Shown one piece after another: positions 42,539 through 51,448 of a DNA stretch of 64,000 bases. A model generated the notes under the pieces. That model saw only the letters and a program-made list of their open reading frames with translations. It had not been told where the DNA came from and made no database searches. A program made the position numbers and the translations under genes. Within the stretch, counting starts at the first letter, position 1, and every line of letters starts with the position of its first letter. The stretch is from Roseovarius spongiae. GTDB lineage: Bacteria > Pseudomonadota > Alphaproteobacteria > Rhodobacterales > Rhodobacteraceae. The DNA lies in assembly GCF_003651245.1 (NCBI RefSeq), contig NZ_RAPE01000004.1, positions 124,001 through 188,000 on the forward strand, read 5' to 3'.

Positions 42539-43843
42539 TTGGTCGGATACATGCGGGCATCCCTGTTGCGCAGATTCGTCGCGCTGTGGCGCAGCGATGG
42601 CGCGGCCGCCGCGCTGGCGCGGGCGCGGGAATATCTCGTCGCGCGACGCGGGGGCGCGGCCCCCGGCACGATCCGGCCCGCGCCGGGTTGCGCCGGGGCG
42701 CCGTATCTCGGCGGCGTTTGGCAGAGCCTCGCGCAGGCGGGGGCGTTTCACGTGAGCACCGCGCCGGCGCGCCCCGCGCGTCAGCGCCGGATCGCGCTGA
42801 TCGGCGATCTCAACCTGCCGCAATGCCGCAAGTACCGGGCTGAGCAACTGGCGGAATTCTGGGCGCTCCATGATGTCGAATTCGCCTATGCCCATTACCT
42901 CGACCTGCCGCGCGCGGTGCAACTGATGCAGCAGGCGACGCATCTGACGCTTTACCGGCTGCGCAGCGGGCCGGAGGTGTCGATGCTGCTCTACGAGGCG
43001 CGCCGCCTGCGCCTGCCGGTGCTCTATGACATCGACGATCCGCTGTTCTCGGTCTCGGCGTACGAGACCTACGCGAACATGGCCGCGCTGGGCAGTGAAG
43101 CGCATCGCCGATTCGTGCAGGAGGCGCCGGCCTATCTCGACGTGATGAACGCCTGCGACATGGTGAGCGTATCGACCCCCGCCCTCGCCGATCACGCGCG
43201 TCTGCACACGCCGCGCCCGGTGGTATTGCGGCGCAACTTTGCCGATGCGGCCACGCTCGCGGCCGGGCGGCGGGCGATGCAGGCGGCGCAGGATCGCGAT
43301 GGGCTGTTCCGGGTCGCCTTCGCCAGCGGATCGCGCGGGCACGAGGCCGATTTCGCGCCCGTGGCGGCAGACATCGCCGCCTTCATGGAGGGTGATCCGC
43401 GCCGCCGGCTGATGATCCTCGGGCATTTCGACCGCGCGCATCTGCCCGCGGGATTGGCCGCGCGCACCGAATGGCGCCGATTTGCCGGTTATGGCGACTA
43501 TCTCGGCGCGCTGGCGCGGGCCGACTGCGCGATCCTGCCGCTTGCCGATGACAGCTTCAACCGGTGCAAGAGCGCGGCGCGCGCGCTTGATGCGGCGGCG
43601 GTGGGCGTGCCGGTGCTTTGCGCGGCTGTCGGCGATTCGCCTGCCGTGATCCGCAACGGGCAGACCGGGTTCGTGATCGACAAGCCGGGCGGCTGGGCCG
43701 ACGCTCTCGCCCGGCTGGCGCGGGATCCGTCCGGCGCGCGGGCGATGGGCCTGCGCGCCCGCCGCGATGCCGAGCGGCGCTGGTCGGCGCAGGACGCCGC
43801 TCACGTCGCTGACGCCGCATTGGCGAAATGGGTGTCGGCATGA
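42539..43843 (+). CDS. Glycosyltransferase (GT-B, family 4/1-like)
   Basis: 434 residues. Contains RRIALIGDLNLPQCRKYRAEQLAEFW, VLYDIDDPLFSVSAYETYANM (an acidic DIDD motif near the middle) and a C-terminal CKSAARALDAAAVGVPVLCAAVGDSPAVI typical of nucleotide-sugar binding in GT-B enzymes. I use the TTG at 42539, since AAGGGGG precedes it closely; the ATG at 42551 is the alternative and loses four residues. Divergent from the GT2 gene and overlapping the next glycosyltransferase by four bases. Specificity unknown. Confidence 0.8.
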   Translation: MVGYMRASLLRRFVALWRSDGAAAALARAREYLVARRGGAAPGTIRPAPGCAGAPYLGGVWQSLAQAGAFHVSTAPARPARQRRIALIGDLNLPQCRKYRAEQLAEFWALHDVEFAYAHYLDLPRAVQLMQQATHLTLYRLRSGPEVSMLLYEARRLRLPVLYDIDDPLFSVSAYETYANMAALGSEAHRRFVQEAPAYLDVMNACDMVSVSTPALADHARLHTPRPVVLRRNFADAATLAAGRRAMQAAQDRDGLFRVAFASGSRGHEADFAPVAADIAAFMEGDPRRRLMILGHFDRAHLPAGLAARTEWRRFAGYGDYLGALARADCAILPLADDSFNRCKSAARALDAAAVGVPVLCAAVGDSPAVIRNGQTGFVIDKPGGWADALARLARDPSGARAMGLRARRDAERRWSAQDAAHVADAALAKWVSA

Positions 43844-45111
43844 CCCAGCCGCATATCATGGTGGTCAACGTGTATTTCGCGCCCAACTCCTACGGCGGCG
43901 CGACCGTCGTCGCCGAGGAGGTGGCGCGCGCGCTGGCGGGCAGGGGATGCCGGATCACCGCCGTCTCGATGGTTTGCAGGGGAGAACTTGCGCCCTACGC
44001 GGTCATCAAGTCCGAGGTGGGCGGGATCACCTCCTACCTCGTCAACCTGCCCGCCCGGCGCAGCACGGCCGAGGCCTATGACAACCCCGCCGTCGCCGAA
44101 GCGCTGGGCGCGCTGATCGACGGTGAGCGCCCCGACCTTCTGCATGCGCATTGCGTGCAGGACGTGGGCGCGGGTGTGATCGCCGTGGCGCGCGCCCGGG
44201 ATGTGCCGGTGGTGCTGAGCGTGCATGACTTCTGGTGGATCTGTTCGCGTCAGTTCATGGTCACGCCCGACCTGCGCTATTGCGGGCAATCGCCCGTGCG
44301 GCTGGAGAAATGCCGCGGCTGCGTGCCGGACATGAGCGCGGCGCGCACGCGGTCGGCGGTCCTGCTGCGCCAGGCGGAAATGGCGGATGCGATCACCTAT
44401 CCCGGCCGCTTCGCCCGCGATCTCTGCGAGGCGTCCGGCCTTGCGCCGGGGCGCGGCGTGATCTGGCCCAACGGCGTGCGCCTGCCCGGACCCGCGTTCG
44501 GAAAATTGCAGGCCGCGCGCCGCGCGCGCGACCCGCAGCTTGCCTTCGGCTATCTCGGCGGCCCGTCAGAGATTAAGGGATGGCCGGATATCCGCGCCGC
44601 GTTCAACGGGCTGAAACGGTCGGATTTCTCCGTGCACCTCGCCGATGGCAGCACCGATGGCAGCTGGTGGCGGGGCGCTGATTTCTCGGCGCTGCCGGGC
44701 GACTGGCGGGTGCATCCGCGCTTCTCTCAGGAGGGGATGGATGCGTTCTATGCGCAGATTGACGTGCTGCTCTTCCCCTCGCAATGGAAGGAGACCTTCG
44801 GACTCGCGATCCGAGAGGCGCTGGCGCGGGGCATCCGGGTGATCCAGACCGACAGCGGCGGAACGGTCGAACACGGCGCGGCGGATCCGGCCGGGCTTAT
44901 CCCCATCGGCGCCGGCCCCGGCCCCCTGCGCGCCCGGATCGAGGAGGAGTTGCGCGCGGGCATACGCCCGATGGAGCCTGTGCCGGTGACCTCGTTCGAG
45001 GATCAGGCGGAGGCGTTCCTGGCCCTGGCGCGCCCGCTTCTCGGTGAAATCAGCCCTCCGACCGCAACAGCGCAGCCAGCCCGTCACGGTAACTGGGATA
45101 GCGCAGCGTGA
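43840..45111 (+). CDS. Glycosyltransferase family 4 protein
   Basis: 423 residues. N-terminal VNVYFAPNSYGGATVVAEEVARALAGRG is the classic GT4 glycine loop, and LHAHCVQDVGAGVIAVARARDVPVVLSVHDFWW follows. C-terminal LLFPSQWKETFGLAIREALARGIRVIQTDSGG carries the Glu-x7-Glu motif. A cysteine set (YCGQ...EKCRGCVPD) in the middle is typical for a subgroup of these enzymes. Coupled to the preceding gene by ATGA (43840-43843). The last 62 bases overlap the convergent SDR gene. Probably adds a sugar to the capsule or lipid-linked repeat unit. Confidence 0.86.
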   Translation: MTQPHIMVVNVYFAPNSYGGATVVAEEVARALAGRGCRITAVSMVCRGELAPYAVIKSEVGGITSYLVNLPARRSTAEAYDNPAVAEALGALIDGERPDLLHAHCVQDVGAGVIAVARARDVPVVLSVHDFWWICSRQFMVTPDLRYCGQSPVRLEKCRGCVPDMSAARTRSAVLLRQAEMADAITYPGRFARDLCEASGLAPGRGVIWPNGVRLPGPAFGKLQAARRARDPQLAFGYLGGPSEIKGWPDIRAAFNGLKRSDFSVHLADGSTDGSWWRGADFSALPGDWRVHPRFSQEGMDAFYAQIDVLLFPSQWKETFGLAIREALARGIRVIQTDSGGTVEHGAADPAGLIPIGAGPGPLRARIEEELRAGIRPMEPVPVTSFEDQAEAFLALARPLLGEISPPTATAQPARHGNWDSAA

Positions 45112-45904
45112 CGCCCAGCTCGTCCTTGATCCGGTCGTTGCGGACGCGCTTTGACTCGGCATAGAAACTGCGCGCCATCGCACTCATCTCCGCCTCCTCG
45201 ATCGGTATCGCGGGCGGGACCGGCGCGCCAAGGAGATGCGCGGCGTGCGCGATCACGTCCTCGGGCGGAGCGGGATCGTCGTCGCAGAGGTTGTAGATGG
45301 CGCCGGGCGCGGGCGCCTGCATCGATGCGTGGAGAACCTGCGCGACGTCCTCCACGTGGATGCGGCTGAACACCTGTCCCGGCTTGACGATGCGCCGCGC
45401 GGTCCCGGCGCGCACCTTGGCGAAGGGGCCGCGCCCGGGGCCGTAAATCCCCGCGAGACGGAAGATATGCAGCGGCAGGCCGGGGATCGCCCGCCACGCG
45501 GCCTCGGCCTCGGCGCGCAGACGGCCGCGTTTCGTGGAGGGGCTGGGCGGTGTCGTTTCATCGACCCAGCCGCCGCCGTGATCGCCGTAAACCCCGGTGG
45601 TGGAGAGATAACCGGCCCAGACAAGACGTGGCGCCGCGCGCGCGATGTCGCGCTTCAGCGCGTTCAGCACCGGATCGCCCGCCTCGTCCGGGCCGGCCGA
45701 GATCAGCAGATGCGTCGCCACGCGCAGCGCCGGCGTCATGTCGGCCCCGGGCCAGATCAGCGGCTCCACACCCTCGCCCTGCAGCGTGGCGGCCTTGTCG
45801 GCCGAGCGGGTCGTGCCGATCACGCGCCAGCCCTCGGGCGCCAGGAGCCGGGTCAACGCGCGCGCGCAATATCCGTGGCCGAAGGACAAGAGCGTCTTGG
45901 TCAT
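45050..45904 (-). CDS. NAD-dependent epimerase/reductase-like SDR (YeeZ-type)
   Basis: 284 residues, atypical extended SDR. The dinucleotide loop reads LLSFGHGYCARALTRLL rather than the usual TGGxGxxG; YLSTTGVYGDHGGGWVDETTP and FRLAGIYGPGRGPF are as in epimerases. The strict Tyr-x3-Lys pair is not evident, as in YeeZ-type proteins, so catalytic activity is uncertain. ATG 45904 chosen; the open frame upstream adds 12 residues (MPTAAAPRIHRA). Lies after the surface-sugar genes but on the other strand. Confidence 0.8.
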   Translation of the reverse strand: MTKTLLSFGHGYCARALTRLLAPEGWRVIGTTRSADKAATLQGEGVEPLIWPGADMTPALRVATHLLISAGPDEAGDPVLNALKRDIARAAPRLVWAGYLSTTGVYGDHGGGWVDETTPPSPSTKRGRLRAEAEAAWRAIPGLPLHIFRLAGIYGPGRGPFAKVRAGTARRIVKPGQVFSRIHVEDVAQVLHASMQAPAPGAIYNLCDDDPAPPEDVIAHAAHLLGAPVPPAIPIEEAEMSAMARSFYAESKRVRNDRIKDELGVTLRYPSYRDGLAALLRSEG

Positions 45905-46021
45905 GGCGCGGTGTATGCGCGGCGCGGCTGCGGTTGGCAAGCGGCTCAGCCATACATCCGTTTCTTGCGCGCCTGCGCCTCGGGTACCGATATTCGCGTC
46001 GCAATCCGGCGCTCTTGAGGA

Positions 46022-46441
46022 TCACAAGGGCCGCGAGGCGACCCAGGCATAGCCGTTTTCGCACAGGATATAGACCTCGCGCAGGCCGTGGGGCTTGTCC
46101 TGCGCTTCCATCAGCACATGTGCGCCGCGCGCCTCGGCGCGGGCCTGCGCCGCGTCCGGGTCGGTGTGGTAGAAGCGGAACTCGGCCCCGCCGCCGCGTG
46201 CGCCCGCCTCGGGGACAAGGCCGAGCAGCGGGTTGGAATGATAGGTGGCGTCACGGTGCAACTGCATGATGGAGCCGTGATAGCGCAGGATCGCGAAATC
46301 GTCGCTGACGCGGAACGCCTCGACGCGCAGGATGTCGGTGAGAAACTCGACCTGCCGGCGCACGTCCCGCACGAGGATGTTGAGCCCGACACCCGTGAGC
46401 GACGCGCCGAAATCCTCCGCGCTGATATCGTCGTAGTCCAT
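46022..46441 (-). CDS. VOC (glyoxalase/dioxygenase-like) superfamily protein
   Basis: 139 residues. LTGVGLNILVRDVRRQVEFLTDILRVEAFRVSDDFAILRYHGS is a typical N-terminal VOC module, and EFRFYHTDPDAAQARAEARGAHVLMEAQDKPHGLREVYILCENGYAWVASRP the second beta-alpha-beta-beta-beta unit. Members bind metal and act on glyoxal-type or aromatic substrates, or confer resistance; the function here is unknown. I chose ATG 46441 since the longer open frame runs into unrelated coding sequence of amn on the other strand. Confidence 0.82.
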   Translation of the reverse strand: MDYDDISAEDFGASLTGVGLNILVRDVRRQVEFLTDILRVEAFRVSDDFAILRYHGSIMQLHRDATYHSNPLLGLVPEAGARGGGAEFRFYHTDPDAAQARAEARGAHVLMEAQDKPHGLREVYILCENGYAWVASRPL

Positions 46442-46528
46442 CCCCGCCGCCTCTGACCCGCGCGGCGCAGCTTGATCCCCGTGCCGGGGCATGTCAACGT
46501 GCCGCGGATCAGGCAGGACAGGCGCGAC

Positions 46529-48010
46529 ATGAACAAAGGCCAGGTAACGCTGCACACACCCGAGGCGCATCCGCCCGAGTATTTCAGCGATGCGCGCGCG
46601 GCCGTGGATCGGCTCTGCGCGCTTTATGACCAGGCCGTGGATTTCCTCTGCGCCTCTTTCGAGGCGGCGATGAGCGGGCCGGCGCCGACGGGAAGGTTTC
46701 GCGCCTATTACCCCGAGGTCCGCATCACCACCACGTCCTTCGCCAAGGTGGACAGCCGGCTCAGCTTTGGCCATGTGTCCGAGCCCGGCACCCACGCCAC
46801 GACGATCACCCGCCCCGATCTCTTTCGCAACTACCTCGTGCAGCAGATCGAGCTTCTGATCGGAAATCACGACGTGCCGGTGCGCATCGGCCTGTCGGAC
46901 ACGCCGATGCCGGTGCATTTCGCCGTTGCGCGGGATTCCGAAATGGCGGTGCCGCACCAGGGGGCGGCGGGCTTCACGCTGCGGGATGTCTTTGACGTGC
47001 CCGACCTTGGGGTCACCAATGACGCGATCATCAACGGCACCGCCGGTCCGCAGCCCGACGGGACCGAGCCGCTCGGCCCGTTCACCGCGCAGCGCGTGGA
47101 TTACTCGCTCGCGCGGTTGTCGCATTACACCGCGACGGATGCGCGGCATTTCCAGAACCACGTCCTGTTCACCAACTACCAGTTCTACGTGACCGAATTC
47201 GAGGCCTACGCCCGCGCGGCGCTGGCCGATCCGGACTCGGGCTACACCAGCCTTGTCGGCGTCGACAACGCCGAGATCACCGACCCCGGCGCGCCGTTCG
47301 AACAGCCGCTGAAACTGCCGCAGATGCCGACCTACCATCTCAAGCGGGCGGACGGGTCGGGGATCACGCTGGTCAATATCGGCGTCGGCCCGTCCAACGC
47401 CAAGACCGCGACCGATCATATCGCCGTGCTGCGCCCGCATGCCTGGATCATGGTCGGTCATTGCGCCGGGTTGCGCAATTCGCAGACGCTGGGCGACTAC
47501 GTGCTGGCCCATGCCTATCTGCGCGAGGACGGCATACTTGACGCGGAACTGCCGACCTGGGTGCCGATCCCGGCGCTGGCCGAGATCCAGATCGCGCTTG
47601 AGCAGGCGGTGGCCGAGGTCACGCAGCTCACCGGCTACGATCTCAAGCGGGTGATGCGGACCGGCACCGTGGCCAGCGTCGACAACCGCAACTGGGAGCT
47701 GCGCGATTACCACTCGGGCCCGGTGCAGCACCTGTCGCTGTCCCGCGCCGTCGCGCTCGACATGGAGAGCGCGACAATCGCCGCGAACGGCTTTCGCTTC
47801 CGGGTGCCCTACGGCACGCTGCTCTGCGTCTCGGACAAGCCGCTGCAGGGCGAGTTGAAGCTGCCGGGCATGGCGTCGGAGTTCTACAACACGCAGGTCG
47901 CGCGCCACCTGATGATCGGGATCCGGGCGATGGAAATGATCGCGAGAGAGCCGCTCGAGCGCCTGCACAGCCGGAAATTACGCTCTTTCCAAGAGACGGC
48001 ATTCCTGTAA
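46529..48010 (+). CDS. amn: AMP nucleosidase
   Basis: 493 residues, near the ~484 of E. coli Amn. It hydrolyses AMP to adenine and ribose 5-phosphate (EC 3.2.2.4) and so helps set adenylate levels. The N-terminal regulatory part (RAYYPEVRITTTSFAKVDSRLSFGHVSEPGTHATTITRPDLF) and the C-terminal nucleoside-phosphorylase-like fold (AWIMVGHCAGLRNSQTLGDYVLAHAYLREDG, VALDMESATIAANGFRFRVPYGTLLCVSDKPL) are both visible. ATG 46529 used; the longer open frame adds 19 residues without support. HU follows 131 bases later. Confidence 0.93.
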   Translation: MNKGQVTLHTPEAHPPEYFSDARAAVDRLCALYDQAVDFLCASFEAAMSGPAPTGRFRAYYPEVRITTTSFAKVDSRLSFGHVSEPGTHATTITRPDLFRNYLVQQIELLIGNHDVPVRIGLSDTPMPVHFAVARDSEMAVPHQGAAGFTLRDVFDVPDLGVTNDAIINGTAGPQPDGTEPLGPFTAQRVDYSLARLSHYTATDARHFQNHVLFTNYQFYVTEFEAYARAALADPDSGYTSLVGVDNAEITDPGAPFEQPLKLPQMPTYHLKRADGSGITLVNIGVGPSNAKTATDHIAVLRPHAWIMVGHCAGLRNSQTLGDYVLAHAYLREDGILDAELPTWVPIPALAEIQIALEQAVAEVTQLTGYDLKRVMRTGTVASVDNRNWELRDYHSGPVQHLSLSRAVALDMESATIAANGFRFRVPYGTLLCVSDKPLQGELKLPGMASEFYNTQVARHLMIGIRAMEMIAREPLERLHSRKLRSFQETAFL

Positions 48011-48066
48011 AGGGGAAAAAAGCAGCGAAAAAGGCGTGTTTTCGCCAGTATCGCCGCCACTATTCG

Positions 48067-48095
48067 TTGTGTTACCCCACAAGATAGCGTTAAAT
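48067..48095 (+). promoter_or_regulatory. Sigma-70-type promoter of the HU gene
   Basis: TTGTGT and TTAAAT are separated by 17 bases, ending 46 bases upstream of the HU start at 48142. Spacing is ideal, both elements are near consensus, and the region is AT-richer than its surroundings. Confidence 0.6.
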
Positions 48096-48141
48096 CGCGC
48101 TCATGAGGCCCAAGTGACGGGCAGTTGAAGGAGACCATAAA

Positions 48142-48432
48142 ATGGCAACCAAACCGATGACCAAGACCCAGCTCGTCGCGGCCCTGGCCGACGAAATGGA
48201 CAGCGACAAGAAAACGGCGACCAACGCGCTGGATGCGATCATCAACGTGATCACCCGCGAAGTCAGCAACGGCGGCGCGGTCACCCTGCCCGGCGTCGGC
48301 AAGATCTACTGCCGCGAACGCCCCGAGCGCATGGTGCGCAACCCCGCCACCGGGGAGCAGATCAAGAAGGATGCCGACAAGGTCGTCAAGATGACGATCG
48401 CCAAGGCCCTCAAAGACAGCGTCAACGGCTGA
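48142..48432 (+). CDS. hup: HU-family DNA-binding protein
   Basis: 96 residues. The N-terminal helices MTKTQLVAALADEMDSDKKTATNALDAIINVITREV and the beta-arm region VTLPGVGKIYCRERPERMVRNPATGEQIKKDADKVVKMTIAKALKDSV are those of bacterial HU, with RNPATG at the arm tip. HU bends and compacts DNA and affects transcription and recombination. A good promoter precedes it and a clear rho-independent terminator follows, so it is a single-gene unit. The N-terminus MATKPMTKT carries a short extension compared with E. coli HU. Confidence 0.96.
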   Translation: MATKPMTKTQLVAALADEMDSDKKTATNALDAIINVITREVSNGGAVTLPGVGKIYCRERPERMVRNPATGEQIKKDADKVVKMTIAKALKDSVNG

Positions 48433-48457
48433 TCCCACACGGTTCACGAGTTTCGGA

Positions 48458-48483
48458 AAGGGTCGCCACGGGCGGCCCTTTTT
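48458..48483 (+). terminator. Rho-independent terminator of the HU gene
   Basis: AAGGGTCGCC (48458-48467) pairs with GGCGGCCCTT (48471-48480) with one G-T wobble across a three-base loop; with the following bases this gives a TTTTT run at 48479-48483. It lies 25 bases after the HU stop codon. Confidence 0.85.
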
Positions 48484-48656
48484 GCATTTTGAAGGAACAC
48501 GGCCGCAAGGGCCGGGCAAGGCTTGCGGGGAAGAATGGCGCGCCGGCGCGGCGCGCCGCGCCGTCCACCGCGGGAAACCGCGCGCGCCCGGCTTCCCTTT
48601 CCCGGGGTCATGTGACATTCGGGGCGGGTAGTCTCGCAGGTAGGGGCCTTTCGGGC

Positions 48657-49544
48657 ATGGATATTCGCGCAATCGTCATGGGTCTTTCGTTCGCCTTCAT
48701 GTGGTCGAGCGCGTTCACCTCGGCGCGGATCATCGTATCCGCCGCGCCCCCGGTGAGCGCGCTGGCCCTGCGGTTCCTGATCTCGGGGCTGCTGGGCATT
48801 CTCATCGCGCGCCTGCTGGGCCAGACGTGGCGGCTGACGCGCGGCCAATGGCGCGCGACGATCATCTTCGGAATCTGCCAGAATGCGCTTTATCTCGGGC
48901 TGAACTTCGTCGCGATGCAGACGGTCGAGGCGTCCCTGGCGGCAATCATCGCGTCGACTATGCCGCTGCTGGTGGCGCTGGCGGGCTGGCTGGTGTTTCG
49001 CGAACGCCTCGCGCCGCTGGCGGTCTGCGGGCTGATCGCGGGGGTCGTCGGGGTGGTGATCATCATGGGCAGCCGCATGTCGGGGGGCGTCGATCTCTAT
49101 GGCGTGACGCTCTGCGTCATTGGGGCGATCGCGCTGACGGTGGCGACGCTGGCGGTGCGCGGCGCGACCTCGGGGGGAAATTTCCTGATGGTCGTGGGCT
49201 TGCAGATGCTGGTCGGCAGCGCGGCGCTGTCCGTGGTCGCCGTCGCGACCGAAACGATCCATATCGCCTGGAGCTGGGAGCTGATCGCCGCCTTCGCCTA
49301 CACCACGCTGGTGCCGGGGCTGGCGGCGACGCTGGTGTGGTTCCTGCTGGTCGAGCGGATCGGCGCGACCCGCGCGGCGACGTTCCACTTTCTCAACCCG
49401 TTCTTCGGGGTCGCCGTCGCCGCGCTGATCCTGAGCGAACCCCTGCGTATCTACGACATCATCGGCGTGGCGGTGATCATGGCAGGCATCCTCGCGGTGC
49501 AGGTTTCCCGCCGGGATGTCGCGCGACGGGCGCGCGCGGGCTGA
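48657..49544 (+). CDS. EamA/DMT-family transporter
   Basis: 295 residues, ten hydrophobic segments in two EamA repeats (GLSFAFMWSSAFTSARIIVSAAPP, ALRFLISGLLGILIARLLG; the second half begins near GVTLCVIGAIALTVATLAVRGA). Probably exports amino acids or related metabolites. ATG 48657 chosen as it begins MDIRAIVMGLSFAFMW; the open frame upstream is arginine-rich. The C-terminus ends within a GC-rich tandem duplication. Convergent with the glutamate-synthase-like gene, 28 bases apart. Confidence 0.86.
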   Translation: MDIRAIVMGLSFAFMWSSAFTSARIIVSAAPPVSALALRFLISGLLGILIARLLGQTWRLTRGQWRATIIFGICQNALYLGLNFVAMQTVEASLAAIIASTMPLLVALAGWLVFRERLAPLAVCGLIAGVVGVVIIMGSRMSGGVDLYGVTLCVIGAIALTVATLAVRGATSGGNFLMVVGLQMLVGSAALSVVAVATETIHIAWSWELIAAFAYTTLVPGLAATLVWFLLVERIGATRAATFHFLNPFFGVAVAALILSEPLRIYDIIGVAVIMAGILAVQVSRRDVARRARAG

Positions 49545-49570
49545 GAATGCGCGACGGGCGTGCGGGCTGG
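49521..49570 (+). repeat. Short tandem duplication at a gene end
   Basis: GCGCGACGGGCG and the following GCGGGCTG recur in two copies of about 26 bases (49521-49548 and 49549-49570). The first copy encodes the last residues and stop codon of the DMT gene; the second is non-coding. A recent slip or duplication is likely. Confidence 0.6.
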
Positions 49571-49572
49571 GA

Positions 49573-51222
49573 TCAATCGCCCGCTTGCCGGGTCGAGCAG
49601 GACCGCATTTCCATCAGGTCGGTCGCCGGATCGAAACTGTCGGCCTGCGCCGCGGCCCACCAGTCGGCGTAGATCGTTTCCTGCGGCGCCTCGAGCAGCA
49701 CGCCGCGCGGCAGGAACGGATGCAGCCGATCCAGCGTGCTGGCGTTTTCGGGGCCGGCGCGGTGCATCAGGTGGTGCGGGCCGATCTCGTTTGGATGGGT
49801 GAGCCCGGCGCTCGCCACCATGTCGACCAGCGCATCGATCGTCTTGGCCTGGAATCGCGCGGCGCGGGCGCCCTGCACCTCGGGGATAAGGCCGCGCTGG
49901 CGGCTGGCGTTCTGCGTCGTCACGCCGGTGGGGCAGGTGCCCAGATGGCAGCGTTGCGCCTGGATGCAGCCGATCGAGAACATGAAGGCCCGCGCCGCGT
50001 TGCACCAGTCGGCCCCGATGGCGATGTTTCGCGCGAGCCCCATGCCGGAGTAGACCTTGCCGCTGCCGACCAGGCGGATCCGGTCCTTGAGCCCGCACCC
50101 GACCAGCGCGTTGCGCATCAGGATCAGCCCCTCGGTCAGCGGCATGCCGACCCAGTCGGACAGTTCTACCGGCGCCGCGCCGGTGCCGCCCTCGCCGCCG
50201 TCGACGACGATGAATTCGGGGATGATCCCGGTCTTCATGATCGCCTTCATGATCGCGAAGACCTCGTAGGGTTGTCCGATGCAGAGCTTGATCCCCACCG
50301 GCTTGCCCCCTGACAGGTCACGCATCTTCGCGGCGAATTCCAGCATCCCGACCGGCGTCGAGAACGCGCTGTGGCTGCGTGGCGACAGGCAGTCCTCGTG
50401 CGCGGGTATCTTGCGTACGCGGGCGATTTCCTCGGTCACCTTGGCGCCGGGCAGAAGGCCGCCATGGCCCGGCTTGGCGCCCTGGCTCAGCTTGATCTCG
50501 GTCATCCTGACCGCATCGTGCTGCGCGCCGTCCGCAAAGGCGTCCGCATCGAAGCGTCCGTCGCGGTCGCGCGCGCCGAAATAGCCGCTGCCTAGTTCCC
50601 ACACGAGGTCGCCGCCGTGCGCCAGGTGGTGTTCGCTCAATCCGCCTTCTCCGGTGTCGTGATAGAATCCGCCCTTTTTCGCCCCGATGTTCAGCGCCTT
50701 GATCGCGTTCGCGCTGAGCGAGCCGAAACTCATCGCCGAGATGTTCAGCACCGAGGCGGAATAAGGCTGCTTCGTCTGATCGTTGCCGACCTCGACGCGC
50801 GGCGCGGGATCGGGGTTCTCCGTCGCGGCGATCGAATGCATCACCCAGTGATAGGTCGCGTCGTTGGTGTCGCGCTCGGTGCCGAAGGGCTGCGTATCCG
50901 TCTCGCCGCGGGCGCGGGCATGCACGAGGCCGCGCGCGTCGAAGGAGAACGGCGTGCCGTTCAGGTCGTCCTCGACGATATAGCGGCGCAGATAGGGGCG
51001 CAGCAGGTAGAACAGCCAGCGGATGCGCCCGGCAACCGGGTAGTTGCGGGTGATCACCCAGGTGCGCTGATAATAATCCGCGATTCCCAGCATGGCCACC
51101 GGCAGCGTCGCCAACAGCAGCCAGAACCAGCCGGCATGGACCGCGACGCCCAGCACCAGCGCAAGAACCGAAAGGACGGCGGCGGTGACGGGAATGATCG
51201 CGCGTTTCAGGATATCGGCCAT
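49573..51222 (-). CDS. Membrane-anchored FMN-binding glutamate synthase family protein
   Basis: 549 residues. Two N-terminal hydrophobic segments (IIPVTAAVLSVLALVLGVAV, FWLLLATLPVAMLGIADYY) are followed by a glutamate synthase-type FMN barrel (ISAMSFGSLSANAIKALN, SQGAKPGHGGLLPGAKV, VDGGEGGTGAAPVELSDWVGMPL, GSGKVYSGMGLARNIAIGADWCNAARAFM). Unlike MgsC at 10019 it keeps the iron-sulfur cysteine set CIQAQRCHLGTCPTG. The family is widespread but its substrate is unsettled; glutaminase domain and NADPH-binding subunit are absent. ATG 51222 chosen. A 226-base gap lies upstream before the UPF0280 gene. Confidence 0.85.
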   Translation of the reverse strand: MADILKRAIIPVTAAVLSVLALVLGVAVHAGWFWLLLATLPVAMLGIADYYQRTWVITRNYPVAGRIRWLFYLLRPYLRRYIVEDDLNGTPFSFDARGLVHARARGETDTQPFGTERDTNDATYHWVMHSIAATENPDPAPRVEVGNDQTKQPYSASVLNISAMSFGSLSANAIKALNIGAKKGGFYHDTGEGGLSEHHLAHGGDLVWELGSGYFGARDRDGRFDADAFADGAQHDAVRMTEIKLSQGAKPGHGGLLPGAKVTEEIARVRKIPAHEDCLSPRSHSAFSTPVGMLEFAAKMRDLSGGKPVGIKLCIGQPYEVFAIMKAIMKTGIIPEFIVVDGGEGGTGAAPVELSDWVGMPLTEGLILMRNALVGCGLKDRIRLVGSGKVYSGMGLARNIAIGADWCNAARAFMFSIGCIQAQRCHLGTCPTGVTTQNASRQRGLIPEVQGARAARFQAKTIDALVDMVASAGLTHPNEIGPHHLMHRAGPENASTLDRLHPFLPRGVLLEAPQETIYADWWAAAQADSFDPATDLMEMRSCSTRQAGD

Positions 51223-51448
51223 GTTTGTCCTTCGTGTTCTCGGTGGCGGCGCCAAGATAGGTAGCAGTTTGGCCGTGCTCCGCCACCGGTTTCCGCAATG
51301 ATCCGCACTTCGCCTCGGTCGCACAACACGCCTGCGCGCCGGGTCGCCTCGGCAAAGACCGTGCTCGCCCGCGGGCCTTGTCTGCGCGGCGGCGGTGCGG
51401 TGGTCGTGGATGTCCGCGACGTAGAGGATCGTGTTGCGCGGGGTGAAG
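51223..51448. other. Gap without a supported gene
   Basis: Between the glutamate-synthase-like and UPF0280 genes, both on the minus strand. An arginine-rich open frame on the plus strand is not credible. It probably holds the promoter of the glutamate-synthase-like gene; no clear motif seen. Confidence 0.4.
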
